From NCBI GenBank assembly GCA_947179155.2, contig OX359280.1:9971501-10035500 (forward strand): a DNA stretch of 64,000 bases. The letters are read 5' to 3'. Origin of the DNA: Hedera helix (Eukaryota; Streptophyta; Magnoliopsida; Apiales; Araliaceae). The notes below the pieces were generated by a model. It was not told the origin of the DNA, made no database searches, and worked only from the letters and a program-made list of their open reading frames with translations. Positions within the stretch are counted from its first letter, which is position 1, and the number at the start of each line of letters is the position of its first letter. Position numbers and translations under genes: made by a program. This document shows, one piece after another, positions 26,501 to 37,771 of this stretch.

Positions 26501-28767
26501 CTTCCTCATCAGCACCAAGACTCCTCCAAGCAGAGCTCTCAACTAAAACCTGTAGATTTCAACATGGGATCAAGTTACGACTTATAGAATGTAATAAGGC
26601 CAAAAGACCTGAATGACAAACAATTGATGAAGCTAATGTAATATCTATACAATCTTAAAAAAAATCCACTTTGATACATACAATCCACTTTAATATCTAT
26701 ACGTTTAGTTGTAAAGGGGCCGTGTTCATCACATGCTTTCATAGTCAAAATAAGAAGAAAGTGCCTTTGTTGGCCTTGTCTTTTCCTTTATGAAGAGATG
26801 TACCAAGTGACCAATTCCACGTGTGGCTGCACCTATACCAACAAGCTGCGGCCACAAGACTAGACCACTGTCATAATCCCGTGAAAAAGAATTCAACTAT
26901 ATTTTATTTGTTCTCCCATTTTATGTTTCATGCCAAAAAATAAGGGAAACAATGGACCGTAAAAAAAAACTTGGGATGCATTATCTTTCTTTAAGAAAAT
27001 TAATGAATAAAAAAGTCCCTCATATATATATATAAACAATTCGATCCTCAAGATCATAATTACAAACTACATACTTCTTTCTAATCCATTTAGTTAGCTT
27101 TCCTTGATTCTAAATCCACCCAAACAGAGCACCACGAAAATATTATAAATCAAAAATTCATGAACCAAAATGAACCTTTCACAAGCTAATCTCAAATTTC
27201 TTTTTAATCCATAGACCAGATAATAGTATAGAATCAGCATTGAGCCACATTTCAACTGGAAGGAACAATTAAAATTTACCTAGACTGGACAAAATAATAT
27301 CCACATGCTTCTTAACTGCATGTGACTGAACCTGTTCCTGTAGTTTCGCAACCAGCAAGAAAATAGTATGAATGAAACAATTGAAGTGCAACAATTGCAG
27401 CCAAATTATGAATGAAACATTTTTTTCATGAACTTCAAAATTTGAAAAACTAAAGGTTGGTACTATCTGGTAATTCCGTACGAATGTAACTGTGAATCAT
27501 TAACATCAATATTCAGCATGAAGCTTGGAAATGCTTGAGTTATTTCCCTGCAATATGGAAATTGGAAGCCAAGTCAGAGATCATTAATTAGTATGACAAA
27601 TCCCTAGAGAACCATAATTCACAACCACACAAAAACACAACATGAAGCTAAGTTACAAGTAATTCGCCCAAATTAATAAAATACACCACAAAAACCCTAG
27701 CTTGTACAGAACATCAATTAGTATATATGTTTAGAAAAAACCAATCCAGTTACTGAAATAATTTGATAGCTTACCTGTAATGCTCCCCAAAGACCAAGTT
27801 TTTCCAGACAAAAAAACAAATTACCGTGCAGTCTTTGGAGAGTCTTTTTGGTGCTCCTAAGGCTACTATGATCATCAGAATTCTTGCTCAGCATTGATAC
27901 ACACTGCTCAAATAATGCACCCAAAAAAAAGGAACTAGTAAAAGCATATTGCATTAAAGTAAGTGTATCAGGTAAAAGAGATTGACTCAAAATACCTTGT
28001 GTTTTATCTCTTCAAGTTTCTCATAATAAATCATTAGAGGACAAGATTTACTGCTTATTGCAGTAGTATAATAATACACATTAACTTTAGGAGACGTCAC
28101 AAATTGTTCTAGTTCTTGCTTGTCTTCAACAGAATAAACCTATCAAATGAAGTAGAAACTAAATAAAATTAGCATAAAATGTTTTTAAAATGGAAAAAAT
28201 TAAAACAAACGTGACCCAAAGACTATTGATGGAAGCACCTGAAACATTAACAAGACAACATGAATCTTACGAAATTAATGACCAAACCATAGGCCACTGC
28301 GTCAGTATGCGCTACAAAGAAAACAATTTGTTGGATAATGGAAAAAATAATTAGTATATATGTTTGCTACAATTTCTAAACATCAATTAGCAAATGAAAC
28401 CCACAAGTTGTAAATCTCAACATCTATGTGTGTGTGTTGATGGGTGTTTGTGTGTGAGAGAGGAGAGAGAGAAAAAGCATACTGGGATCGCGATTTTGGG
28501 AAGAGGGAGGAGTTTTTGGTTGATGGATCACGATTTGGAGAGAGATGGTTGTTGATTTCTGATTTGGGGGAGAAAGCAGGAGAAATTTCTGATTTGGGGA
28601 AGCGATTTGGAGACTGAAATGTTGATTTCTGATTTGGGGGAGAAGGCGGGATCAATTTCTGAGATAAGAGAACCGTGGTTATTGTTTTCAAAAAACAAGT
28701 CCAAAACGACCACGTTTTGACAGGCTGTGTAAAAAAAAAAACTACACTGCTGTGCATACCCATTTTC

Positions 28768-28809
<42 letters not shown>

Positions 28810-31063
28810 AAGCTAACTCACAACAAGACTTAGATAGAGACACTATTTCAATTAATGCATCTTCTATCATCCAAATCAAGATCCAACCCGTAGGATTATT
28901 TTAGAAACATACCTTCAACTTGTAAGAACAGCCAAAGACAAAGAATTAGGGGCAAGAGGGGTAATGTAAAATGCCCCCATTTTAACTAGATTTAAATAGC
29001 TCTCTGGATCCTCCACTATTCTTAATAGCGAAAGGGCTAAACAAATTAATAAATCTGATCTCACATATTGACTTATTTTATTTTAATTAATATTAATATT
29101 TTTAACAGTATAAATAAATTCTTAAGTAATGTAATTTAAAATTGAATCATGGTGAATAAAATTTAACAAATCCCCAACTTAATGCATTGTGTGATTTTTA
29201 CAACTTAAGTTGGGGATTATTAAATTTATTCCAGCCCTATGATTCAATTTCAAAGATTCAATTTTAAATTACATTACTTAAGAATTTACTTATACTATTA
29301 AAAATATTAAATATTTATTAACTTATAATAAGTCAATATGTGAGAGGTGATTTATTAATTGTTTTAGCCCTTCCTCTAGTAAGAGTGACGGAAGATCTAT
29401 TGAACTATTTAAATCTAATTAGTTTAGGATTTTACCTCTTTCGGTCCTAATTCCTTGCCTACTTCAGCTACTTTTAGTAGCGGAAGATTTGTTTTTAAAA
29501 TAATTATGGGCGTTGAATCTTTTTTTTTTTGGGATAGCAGGAGATGTCCTAATTGAAATAGTGCCCCAATCTAAGCTTTACTCCCTATATATATGTACAT
29601 TTATTGCAAGACAATTTATCAACCCCTTATGTTTCTTGAAGGATATGATTGATTTTCTCCCTTATAAATTTTTCCAGCAGTGACTTTTCTTTATTAATCT
29701 GAACTATCTACCAACAGAAACTGTTTACCATATGATACGATTTCTTTGTGCTATATCACCTTCTGCAAGAAAAGCATTTGCAATCTTTGACTTTCTTCCG
29801 CTTCTTTTTAAAGACTTGTTCTTCAACTTCTCTTTATTACTCCTATTAGTGTTGCCCACTAAGTTTTCGACATCATTCATCAATCTCCATTTCTTTACTT
29901 CTTTATTTTTTCCTTTACCTTTACTGCCCGAGTTAGTTCTTACAATGGCTGCCACTTCTAATTCTCCTTTCTTTTTCACTGCTCTGTACTTGAAATAAAC
30001 TATCTTCCTCCTGCTCAATTTTTTTTCTTATGTTTTCACAATCCTCACAATTATAAATCTGAGTACATCTTATGAGTATTTATGTACAAGGGTTGTTTTT
30101 ATTCCTTCTACACTTGTGTTTGTTTTATACAAATTTCTTGGTTTTCCTGAACTTGTTTAGTTTTTCATTTGAACTCGGTCAATAATTTGGGATCATATTA
30201 ACCCTAGAAATAACTATACATTCGTCTTTCACTATTAAAAATGGAAAGTATCACCTTTTCTACATTTTGTATCATCTCCATATATAATCATATGTTTAGT
30301 GGTTGGCGGTCTGACATAATCATTGTCAAATTCTAAAACTTCAATAATCCTTTAATTGTTTACGGAGAAGCATAATTGCATGCCCTAGTAATTAACTTAA
30401 TTAGTTAAGTTGCATTCATTAGTAACTAGTGGGTTAAATGTCTTATCAGTTATTAAACTATATGCCAATTTACAAAATCGTCACTCTATTAAAAACTCTA
30501 CAAAGTTATCACTGAACTATCAGTTCTTACAAAACGTTGTAAAAAATGTGAAGTTTAACCGCAGAACGCTGAAAGCTGACATTTTCTTTCTACATTTTTC
30601 TTATAGGGGGATTTGTCTCAAAGTACTCAAAATTCCGCTAGCTGAAATCACTGACCAAATGGTGATAAGGCATGCGGAGTCGCTTTCCTGTCTAACCTAC
30701 TTGGATATTAGCTATTGCTTGAAGATCTCAAGCAAAGGGCTAGAAGCATTTGGTAAACACTGCAAGTCTTTAACTCACTTGAGAAGGAGCATGCCCCCAC
30801 CAATCGAGGCGGCTACCAAGATAGATGATATGGAAGCAATAATAGTTGCTAATACCATGTCGGGACTTAATAATCTTGAACTTTGTTATAGCTCCTTTGG
30901 TGATCATGGCCTTGATGCTATCCTAACCAAATGCGTAGCGCTTACTCATCTTGACATTCAAGGTTGCTGGGGTGTAACTTTTGAGGGCAATCTTGAGAAG
31001 AAGTGTGAAAAACTTGCTGGGTTTAAGGGCCCTTGGATTGATGATGACTACGAAACTGATTAG
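22855..31063 (+). CDS. FBW2-like F-box/LRR protein, gene 1 (two exons)
   Basis: Likely the substrate-recognition subunit of an SCF ubiquitin ligase. Exon 1 is 22855-23201 (donor GT at 23202). Exon 2 is 30607-31063 (acceptor TTCTTATAG). The splice restores frame and gives about 267 aa. The F-box covers about residues 22-70: GMNPDLLAEILVRIPAEEMM, then VPLVCRGWWEVVAGPHCWKN. Leucine-rich repeats follow (LSCLTYLDISYCLKISSKG, LTHLDIQGCWGV). The order and the VAGP.CW..ID..RWS and GKHCKSL motifs match Arabidopsis FBW2, about 317 aa, which is known to control AGO1 levels. The shorter length fits an early TAG at 31061: the frame continues acidic (GSSDNETDGSSDSEESF) to a second stop at 31127. The intron is 7.4 kb and holds a gene-carrying transposon. 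Whether the gene is expressed cannot be told. Confidence 0.75.
23506..23544. repeat. (AT)n microsatellite at the left edge of the Mutator-like element
   Basis: A pure AT dinucleotide run directly precedes the GGGG end of the TIR element. A matching TA run (28771-28807) directly follows its other end. The element probably entered an AT repeat. Confidence 0.9.
23874..25208 (+). pseudogene. Captured fragment of an AAGAB/p34-like small GTPase-domain gene
   Basis: Three exon-like blocks are visible. Block 1 is 23874-23982, starting MAEEQVVVVDNRDSLEKRPG and containing the P-loop-like GSPNVGKRT, with donor GTAAGT. Block 2 is 24698-24833 (WTIDTKYYTADVSLWMAHLH, then AALVMVFDMNN), with acceptor AACAG and donor GTAGGT. 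Block 3 starts at 24972 (LVALKEWVSRTDIQNFDILL, then CIGNKVDLVPGH with the G4-type NKVD, and YGISETE). This matches plant alpha/gamma-adaptin-binding protein p34-like genes. An exon expected between blocks 1 and 2 is not visible. Splicing block 1 to block 2 would be out of frame, and the C-terminal half is missing. A transcribed but non-functional copy is the likely state. Confidence 0.75.
25509..25677 (+). other. Unassigned exon-like segment inside the captured region
   Basis: After an acceptor-like CCTCTTCAG, a frame reads LIEEMRNAMDEHKNGVEDAI (with one stop before it) and runs to a stop at 25675-25677. The direct repeat ATAAGAACGGGGT occurs twice (25587 and 25628). I do not recognise the protein. 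It could be the original 3' end of the captured GTPase gene or a piece of another gene. Confidence 0.3.
26729..26896 (-). pseudogene. Unassigned captured terminal exon (about 54 codons)
   Basis: On the minus strand an open frame without its own ATG starts after an ATATAG acceptor-like site. It reads SGLVLWPQLVGIGAATRGIG, HLVHLFIKEKTRPTKALSS and YFDYESM, then a stop at 26729-26731. The balanced composition and clean ending look like a terminal coding exon, with a hydrophobic segment. I do not recognise the parent gene. A further minus-strand exon-like piece (KLQEQVQSHAVKKHVDIILS) sits near 27285-27350. Confidence 0.4.
27775..28139 (-). pseudogene. DCL2: Captured DCL2 (Dicer-like 2) fragment, two exons
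   Basis: Minus strand. The first exon is 28139-27996 (VYSVEDKQELEQFVTSPKV, then YYEKLEEIKHK), followed by donor GT. The second is 27903-27775 (CVSMLSKNSDDHSSLRSTKK, then TLQRLHGNLFFCLEKLGLWG), followed by donor GTAAGC. The acceptors (GATAG and GAGCAG) and phases fit, so the two exons join in frame. The phrases correspond to the linker of plant DCL2 after the helicase region, a Dicer that makes 22-nt siRNA. Only about 91 codons are present. Helicase, PAZ, RNase III and dsRBD parts are absent, so it cannot encode a working Dicer. The identification is from family memory and should be tested by a protein search. Confidence 0.7.
28554..28660. repeat. Subterminal tandem repeats of the Mutator-like element
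   Basis: GATTTCTGATTTGGGGGAGA-type units recur about three to four times, with variants GAAATTTCTGATTTGGGGAA and GTTGATTTCTGATTTGGGGG. Inverted relatives (CTTCTCCCCCAAAATGAGAA) lie near the left end at about 23670-23710. Confidence 0.7.
28930..29470. repeat. Foldback MITE of about 540 bp in F-box gene 1 intron
   Basis: Two arms of more than 200 bp are imperfect reverse complements. GGGCTAAACAAATTAATAAAT on the left matches the reverse complement of ATTTATTAATTGTTTTAGCCC on the right. CTTAAGTAATGTAATTTAAA matches on both arms. Further out, AAAGAATTAGGGGCAAGAGG pairs with CCTCTTTCGGTCCTAATTCC. The loop lies around 29190. Transcription of the host intron would pass through this hairpin. Confidence 0.75.
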
Positions 31064-31129
31064 GGATCTTCAGACAATGAGACTGATGGATCTTCGGATA
31101 GCGAAGAATCATTCATGAGACTTGGGTAG

Positions 31130-32200
31130 ATTATGGTTAATTTGCTTCCTTTTGTTGTAGATTTGAATCATATACATTCATGCATGCCTTGATTGGGTGA
31201 TTTGGTATTACATTGCTATCATAGAACATAGATTGGTATATGAAGCAACACTTGTATTAAGGGTGAAGTGATTTATGCTTATTTGATTATGCGAGTTAGA
31301 TTTGGATTCTAGAAAATTTAAATTGAGCAGCTTTATTGTGACAAATCTTATAAAAATAAATTGTATTTGTATAATTAAGAGTTGCAATTTTATAAGAACT
31401 GAATTGCAAAGGTCATTCGAAATTCAATTTTCTGCTATATCAATGCAACAGATTTTTATAGGCTTTCCAAATGGATTATTCATTCCGAATTTTTTGGAAT
31501 CAAGATCCATTTTTACCACCTTTCTTAATAACGTGGCTTTGTTTTTATGTAGTTTTGTAGCAGTTGTAACTTCAAACAATAATATAAGATTGATATGGTA
31601 TGGTATATCGGGTGGTAGGCAACTTGCAATATAATTTAGTGTGCATGCATACCCTCTTTCTTTAAATTTTTATATTTTTTTTACTTCAGTTGCTCCTCAG
31701 TGCCTGAGATTGACTCTATTGCCTTGTCCATACGGATTTTGTCGCTTCTAGAGTTCCTTAAAGAAAATTAAGCTCCATAAGTAATTAATTACGTGAATGC
31801 GTATGATATATATTTGCTTTTTAATTCATATAATGCCAAAAAAAAAAAAAAAATCTATTTATTTAATACATGTGATGCTGCTTATCAGGAATTTGTTTAT
31901 CACCTTATGATATGATTTTGAGATAAAAAGATGTGTTTGTTGTGACATGACTTATTATTGACTAAGAAATACTGTGAAGGTAGCTTTGAATTCTAACAAT
32001 ATTGTTATGCCAAAGGTGCTGTTCAATTGTGTTCATTACAGTGGACTTGTTCGTGGTTGTAGCTTTGAATTCTAAGTAATGAAAGGCGTTAAATCTTATA
32101 AATTGATATTTTTACAAGAAAATTTAATATTTATGTAAAATTCTTTTCATATAAATAGTAAATGAGATTTACCTTTATGTGAGTGAGATCTTATGAAAAT
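31130..32200. other. 3' flank of F-box gene 1, duplicated at gene 2
   Basis: Blocks here recur downstream of gene 2. TTTGAATCATATACATTCATG (about 31151) parallels about 49972. CTCTATTGCCTTGTCCATACG (about 31714) parallels about 50456. This shows the duplicated segment extends at least 600 bp past the stop codon. No independent gene is seen; the 110-codon ORF at 31302-31634 has no recognisable motif. Confidence 0.6.
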
Positions 32201-32204
32201 ATTA

Positions 32205-32475
32205 TATTTATCCTTTAAAAAAATTGGCTTAATTTGACTTTTTTAGTCACATTAATCAATTTTAGAATTAAAAAAATTGAGAATATGTATTTATATTTCA
32301 ATTTCATGATTATTGGAAGTAGTTCCAAGTAATTGAAAATCAGATATATTTTCTTATAGTTATAGTTTCCCACTTATATTTATAAGAAAATAATCTAAAT
32401 TTTTATTACAAAAATAGTCAATTTGATTTAAAAAGTCAAACTAAACTAATTTTTCAGGGACAAAGGAAGTGTTAT
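32205..32475. mobile_element. Stowaway-like MITE
   Basis: The left end (TCCTTTAAAAAAATTGGCTT, then TTTGACTTTTTTAG) and the right end (AAAAAGTCAAACTAAACTAA, then TTCAGGGACAAAGGAAGTG) are imperfect inverted repeats of about 45 bp. The body is non-coding and AT-rich. TA duplications at the ends are not clear. Confidence 0.5.
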
Positions 32476-33732
32476 TTTTTTCTTGTGAAAATAGTAAATC
32501 CCTAAATCTTGTATTGTTTTTCTCTTTTTATTTACTTGTTTGGTTTGTGTAGATTTAATTCTCAACATCTTGTAGTAATTTACACAATTCAATTTCTCAT
32601 GTATGAAAAGTTTATCATAGGATTTATCAAATTTGATGAGTTTCTTGCAGAAGACAGAAGAGTTTCTGTAGAGAGTTTTTCATAATTAATTTGCAGATGG
32701 ACTAGGATGTTATTAGGGTTTTTGCTAGTAATCTTGACATTGAGACTTCTATCAATTAATGATAGAAGAAAGTTTTGATCTTTAATTTCTAGACATTTTT
32801 ATAGAAAAGAGATTCATCAAGGGGAAAAAGAACAAAAGATCCTGAATTTTAAATCTTAATTTTTCAATTTTACGATATTTGAACCCCAATTTTTAAATTT
32901 TATGATATTATCAAATGTTAATGCTCCAGAATTTCTATAAATAAAATATTTTAGCCGTCAGATTTAATATTTCTTGTCAGAATAATTAGGTCATGTCACT
33001 CAAAAGTTAAGGCAATTTAGTGTTCAAGGTTATATTGACTCCAATCTTCCTCTCCTTCACGCACTAATCATGTGCCAACAATTGCCAACAATTTTATATA
33101 TTTTCAAAGATATTTAAGTATAAAATTATTCAAAATATTTTAACTCCGATTAGTTATTATTCGTCGACACTTAGAAGATTTTATTTATAAAAATTTATAG
33201 ACATTAAAATTCAATGTCTTAAATTGAGATATTGTGGTTTAAGTTCTAAAATACAACCCAAAAAAATTAAAAAACATTTAAGTCTTTTTATAAGAGTATG
33301 TCATTGTGTCCACGTAACAAAAGATGGTGCACGTTTCTCTTGCCATATATAACAGGACTAGAAAATTAACATGTGGTTAAATTATGGGTGGTGAGAAGAT
33401 TGAAAATAGCGAGTTGTTGGGGGGAAAGTATGATCATGAGAGAAAAAGATAAAATCCTATAAATTTCACTTTTAAACTATATATCTGTATCTATATTATG
33501 GCATAAATATAAATTATTATTTTGAACTTTTTGACTTTTTTTTAAATTCGGTGATCGACCTTTCAGTTTCTGTAATCAGGTGATCAAATTTTTTTTTTTT
33601 ATTTTCACTTATGTTGAATTAAACAAGCCGCGTTATAAATTCATGACGTGACTTACTAACTAAGACGATTAGTACCTAGGTGTAATTAAAAAATGTTATT
33701 TTAAATAAATTTTTATCATTTATTAAATATCA
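32476..33732. other. AT-rich spacer, nothing recognised
   Basis: No ORF with recognisable similarity and no clear repeat structure by eye. Confidence 0.4.
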
Positions 33733-33737
33733 AAGGG

Positions 33738-35432
33738 TGATGGGACTAAATTATACGGTATTTTTATTCTCTAATACTTAGTTTTTATATTTATTGTGTG
33801 CTTAAATGTTTAATTATTTAGCTTATTTTGATTTTAATAGGTTTTATAGGATTTTAGTTAATTTATGTTCATTTAGGTAATTTTATAGTATTTTTATATT
33901 TCCTTATATTTATGTGTTTTTATTTATTTTTAATATTTTAGGAATTTTAATTTATTATTAAGTGTCTTTTATTATTTTTAGTATTTTTATATTATTAATA
34001 TTTATTTTTAATTATTTTATATTTTATTTTGTAGGAAAAATAAGCTTGGGGGCAAATCTGTAAATTTCGCAAGAATCTGATGACAAAATGGTAATTAACC
34101 AGCACTGATGGCAATTTGATAAATAAGAGGGAAATGGCCGCGCAAGAGCATAATGGTAATTTCCGGACATGGCGCTTTCGCGCAATGCGTAAATAGAGTC
34201 TGGCCGAGCAGCTGAAACGACGTCGTTTGGGCCATAAGTGAAAGAAGTCCGCGCAATGCGCGCGGTGATGCAGAACAACAGCAAAACGACGTCGTTTAGA
34301 TCTTCGGTCCGCGCAATGCACGACAGCTGACGACCGGGTCACTGTAGCGAAGGCTCTATTTGGCTTGCGCGGAAATTGACCAGAAACGGATTATTTCACG
34401 AATTTTGCTACTTTTTGATTCCAAATTGGATTTTAATTCCAGTTAGGATAATAATTATTTTATTTTTCTTTTATTTTTAATTGTAAATCCTATTAGGGTT
34501 TAGACAAGTTAGAGGTCTATAAATAGAGGGTCAATCTCTCATTATTCATTGTAAATTTTTGGGAGATCTTTCTTCTAGTTTCTTGGAGAGAGCTTTTCAA
34601 CTAGCGGAGATTATTTTGAAGCATGTCAGGCTAAGTTTTTATTTTCAGTTATAAAGGGATGTTGAACCTTATTTTTAATTGATGTTTTAATTGAGTTTTA
34701 TAATTTATTCCTTTCTGATGAGATTTATTCTTGGTAATTTATTTTAATTGTTTTATGATATTTGCTTGATTAATTTGATAAAGGCCTGTTAAGTTAATCA
34801 AAAATTTATCATATGCTAGATTAAGATTTGATATTAAGCAAACGATATTTTATCTGATCATAAGTAGCAATTAATAATATTTGATTGTGGACAAACTTTT
34901 GAATATTGTTATGATTATCAAGATGGCAAGTTAAATAATCTGTAATGTTATGATTGTTGATTGGAATAATCTAATTCTCTAATTTTTAATGCAACTATTA
35001 TATTAAATCTAGACTGATAGTTCTAGGTTGTATGATAGTTAGGGTCTTTTGTGAGCGATTGCTGCATTAGATTTATAATTTAATGAGAATTTTGGGTAGC
35101 TTGGCGATTGTCGGTTATCTAAGATTATTAATTTCAATTGAAGGAAAAGATAATAATAACTTGATTAATTTGTTGATTAAAAGAAGGGGATACTGAACTA
35201 AGGAACTGAAGTTTGTTTTAATTAATTTTTCTCATCTTTATTATTTATTATTTAATTTTATTTGTTTGAATTTTAATTAGTTAAATAATTAATTCAAAAC
35301 CCCCCAATTCTAGTTTACGAAAACATAAAATTAAATTAATCATTCTCTGTGGGATCGACTCTTGCTTACACTACTACATTAATATTTTTCAAAAGTAAGA
35401 TTTTATTTTTGGGTGTCTGCGACAGCATCCCA
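33738..35432. mobile_element. Solo LTR, probably gypsy type, TSD AAGGG
   Basis: The element starts TGATGGGACT and ends GCATCCCA. It is bordered by AAGGG on both sides (33733-33737 and 35433-35437). Inside are a GC-richer U3-like block with two AAACGACGTCGTTT-type palindromes (about 34206 and 34284), a TATA-like TCTATAAATAGAGG at about 34517 and a leader with CTCATTATTCATTGTAAATT. A TCTGTGGGATCGACTC block near the end is common in gypsy LTRs of the Tat/Athila group. No internal coding region is present. The TATA box suggests plus orientation. Confidence 0.8.
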
Positions 35433-35534
35433 AAGGGTAAAAAATCAAGAAATTTATAACATTTTCACCTTTTAATATTTAATAAATGTGAAAAAATTAT
35501 TTAAAAGTACTGATAGGCCTAGGGAGTGGTCTAT

Positions 35535-37024
35535 TGTAGGGATTTCAAATTGCAAAAGCAGCGGAATTTAAAAAAATTTCATATCAATTTTTGAAACCCT
35601 AAAAAGGATCCATGCGAAAATATATTAAATCAGAGATTTAGATTTGTTTACCATTTATCCGAGCTTGAATGGAGACGATAGAGAATTCTGGAACGCTTCG
35701 AATCTTCAACGCAATCCAACGGAACTGGGACTCTACAGTATCTACACGAACGCTTCGTGAATCGTCACACGATCTGCAGCAAAAGGGAGTTGCGGTACTA
35801 GCCACCAAGATCTGAATTTTCTAAATATTTTTCTTTCTAGTCTCTTTCTAAAAGTGGCTAGGGTTTAGGTTTTTTTTTTTCTTACGTAACTTTCTCTTCT
35901 AATATATCATATATATATAGCAGTCAAAAAGAATTAAGCAAAACTTAAAAAATAAATAAAATCCGAATTTATATATATATATATATTATCTTAATTAAGT
36001 CTGACTTAATTAATATACATATATATAAAAATTATCCTATTAATTTAAATTTACAATTTAAATACTATCAATCATATTGGCATAATTAAATTCTTACAAT
36101 TTAAATTAATTCCCTTTTAATTACGTTCTTAGTGTGTGACCCTATATGTTATTATTACGTTGACAATAATTTTAAAATCATATTATAAAATTATAAACAG
36201 TGAGCGACATCTAGTAATGCATCATTGCTACCCAAGTAATAATAAGATCGGTGATTCGATACAACATTTACGTGACCAATGTTTCAATATAATTTAATCT
36301 GAGTTTTCTTGATCAATGAGTAGACTATATGAAACAAATCACTATTTGAGCATGGTCATGCATTTCATAGTCTTATTCAATCAAGAGGCATATGGATATC
36401 ACCCTTATTATATAGGAGAGTTAAATTCCATCTAGATCACTCATATTCTTCACACGATTCATGATGTACCCAATAATCACCTTTATTGTCCACCCTATAA
36501 AAGGTGACCTTTGATGATATCAAAGTACATAAATTCTCGTATAATAATATAGTGATTTCAGGTCGGAGAATCATTACATCATTATCACTATGAGAAATTC
36601 TTATGACACTTTTCATAATGCTCCATGTAAAATTCTCATGGTAGGTTTGTCTAGTACATTGTTCTCTAACATGTACCTATGCATTAACTCAATATCTCAT
36701 ATATTTATGACCAATGAGATTTGACCATCAGTCAATCCACATATTAGTCTCAATGCATCATTGTTGTCCCATTAACAATGACATTAGACTAGGGACATTT
36801 AAGAGTAATGATACTAATGGTAATTATATAATCTCATGTTCAATTCACGTACTTGAAGTTATATAATTCGTATCACTATTCTAAAGACTTTTATTATGTT
36901 AACATTTATATAACGCAGTAAATAAAATCATAATAAAATAATTCATTTATTCAATTAAATATAATATAAAAAAATATTAAGCAATTACATTAAATAATTG
37001 GTCACTAAGGCATGAACTATAACA
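35535..37024 (-). mobile_element. Solo LTR, probably Ty1/copia type, TSD TCTAT
   Basis: The element starts TGTAGGGATTTC and ends GAACTATAACA. It is flanked by TCTAT at 35530-35534 and 37025-37029. The length is 1,490 bp with no coding sequence. The layout resembles the solo LTR at 4771-6616 and copia-type LTRs read on the minus strand. It lies only about 100 bp from the preceding solo LTR. Confidence 0.8.
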
Positions 37025-37347
37025 TCTATGTCATCAATTTATAATGAGAAATATACAATTGAATGCAAGTGAGAAAAAAATTAATTACCTAATTGTAAAA
37101 ATTAAAAAAAGATTACCGAAATGAAAAAATGTCGATATATAGTTCAAGGCAGAAAGAGATATTTAAGCTCAATTTTCTTAAGGGACTGAGAGAATTTTAA
37201 CTATTATCCTTAAGGGGTGTTTGTTACAGTCATGATGGATACACATCTAAATACATATTATTGGGTATCTGATTATTTGTAAAGGTCATATTGTGTTTTG
37301 TTTGGTAGAATTGAAGAGATATGATTATCGATAATTACTATTATGAG

Positions 37348-37400
37348 TGTGACGCCCCCAAATTCGGGTCCTTGAATCACGGGTTCGGTGCTCACTTGAC
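37348..37400 (-). mobile_element. LTR terminus remnant
   Basis: TGTGACGCCCCCAAATTCGGG has the same terminal signature as the minus-strand start of the family LTR at 39533 (TGTGACGCCCCCAAATCTGG). Similarity ends soon after. It is either a short relic of a related gypsy LTR or one end of a different element not otherwise recognised. The rest of 37400-37770 shows nothing identifiable. Confidence 0.35.
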
Positions 37401-37771
37401 AAACATTCATAAACTAACAGATTATAGACTGACAGAGCCCACTGTTGCACACTTCCTCAGTCCTCACTGCTGCACACTTCCTCACGTACGCATACTCCAA
37501 CAGTTATAATTTTTCTAACGTCTATAATTTTTTTAGCGATTATTTTTTTGATATAAAAATCATACAACTTATTCTAAAAATTACAATTTCACAACTCCCC
37601 ACATCTCTCTCTATTCTGAATTCTCTGATATAGATTAACAACACACTTGCATATATAGAATAACAGCATACTTGCTCACTTGCAATTTATTACACACATA
37701 AATTATAATATTTATTTTATTAGTACTCTCATATTATTACAATAGATTCTCATTCCTCCAACTTTCCACAA

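Larger units (their letters stand above)
23545..28770. mobile_element. Pack-MULE-like element carrying captured gene fragments
   Basis: The two ends are long inverted repeats. The left end reads GGGGTATATGGCCATACACAG, with CACAGTCTGCCAAAAC and TCGTTTTGG following. The right end in reverse complement reads GGGGAAAATGGGTATGCACAG, CACAGCCTGTCAAAAC and TCGTTTTGG. About 80 bp align clearly, and similarity continues into repeated CTTCTCCCCCAAATCAGAAATC-type motifs. The element is 5,226 bp with no transposase. It holds exons of at least two host genes in opposite orientations: an AAGAB-like gene and DCL2. Long TIRs plus captured exons with retained splice sites are the hallmark of Pack-MULEs. The target duplication is hidden in the flanking AT repeats. 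The superfamily is inferred from TIR style. Confidence 0.75.

Noticed and set aside
29725..30018. 97-codon lysine-rich ORF on the minus strand in F-box gene 1 intron
   Set aside because: No recognisable motif, biased composition and an equally long ORF on the opposite strand; no basis for a gene call.
31302..31634. 110-codon plus-strand ORF
   Set aside because: Lies in the 3' flank shared with gene 2 but is not kept open there; no known motif.
33995..34342. 115-codon arginine-rich minus-strand ORF
   Set aside because: Falls within the GC-richer U3-like block of the solo LTR; no motif, and explained by base composition.
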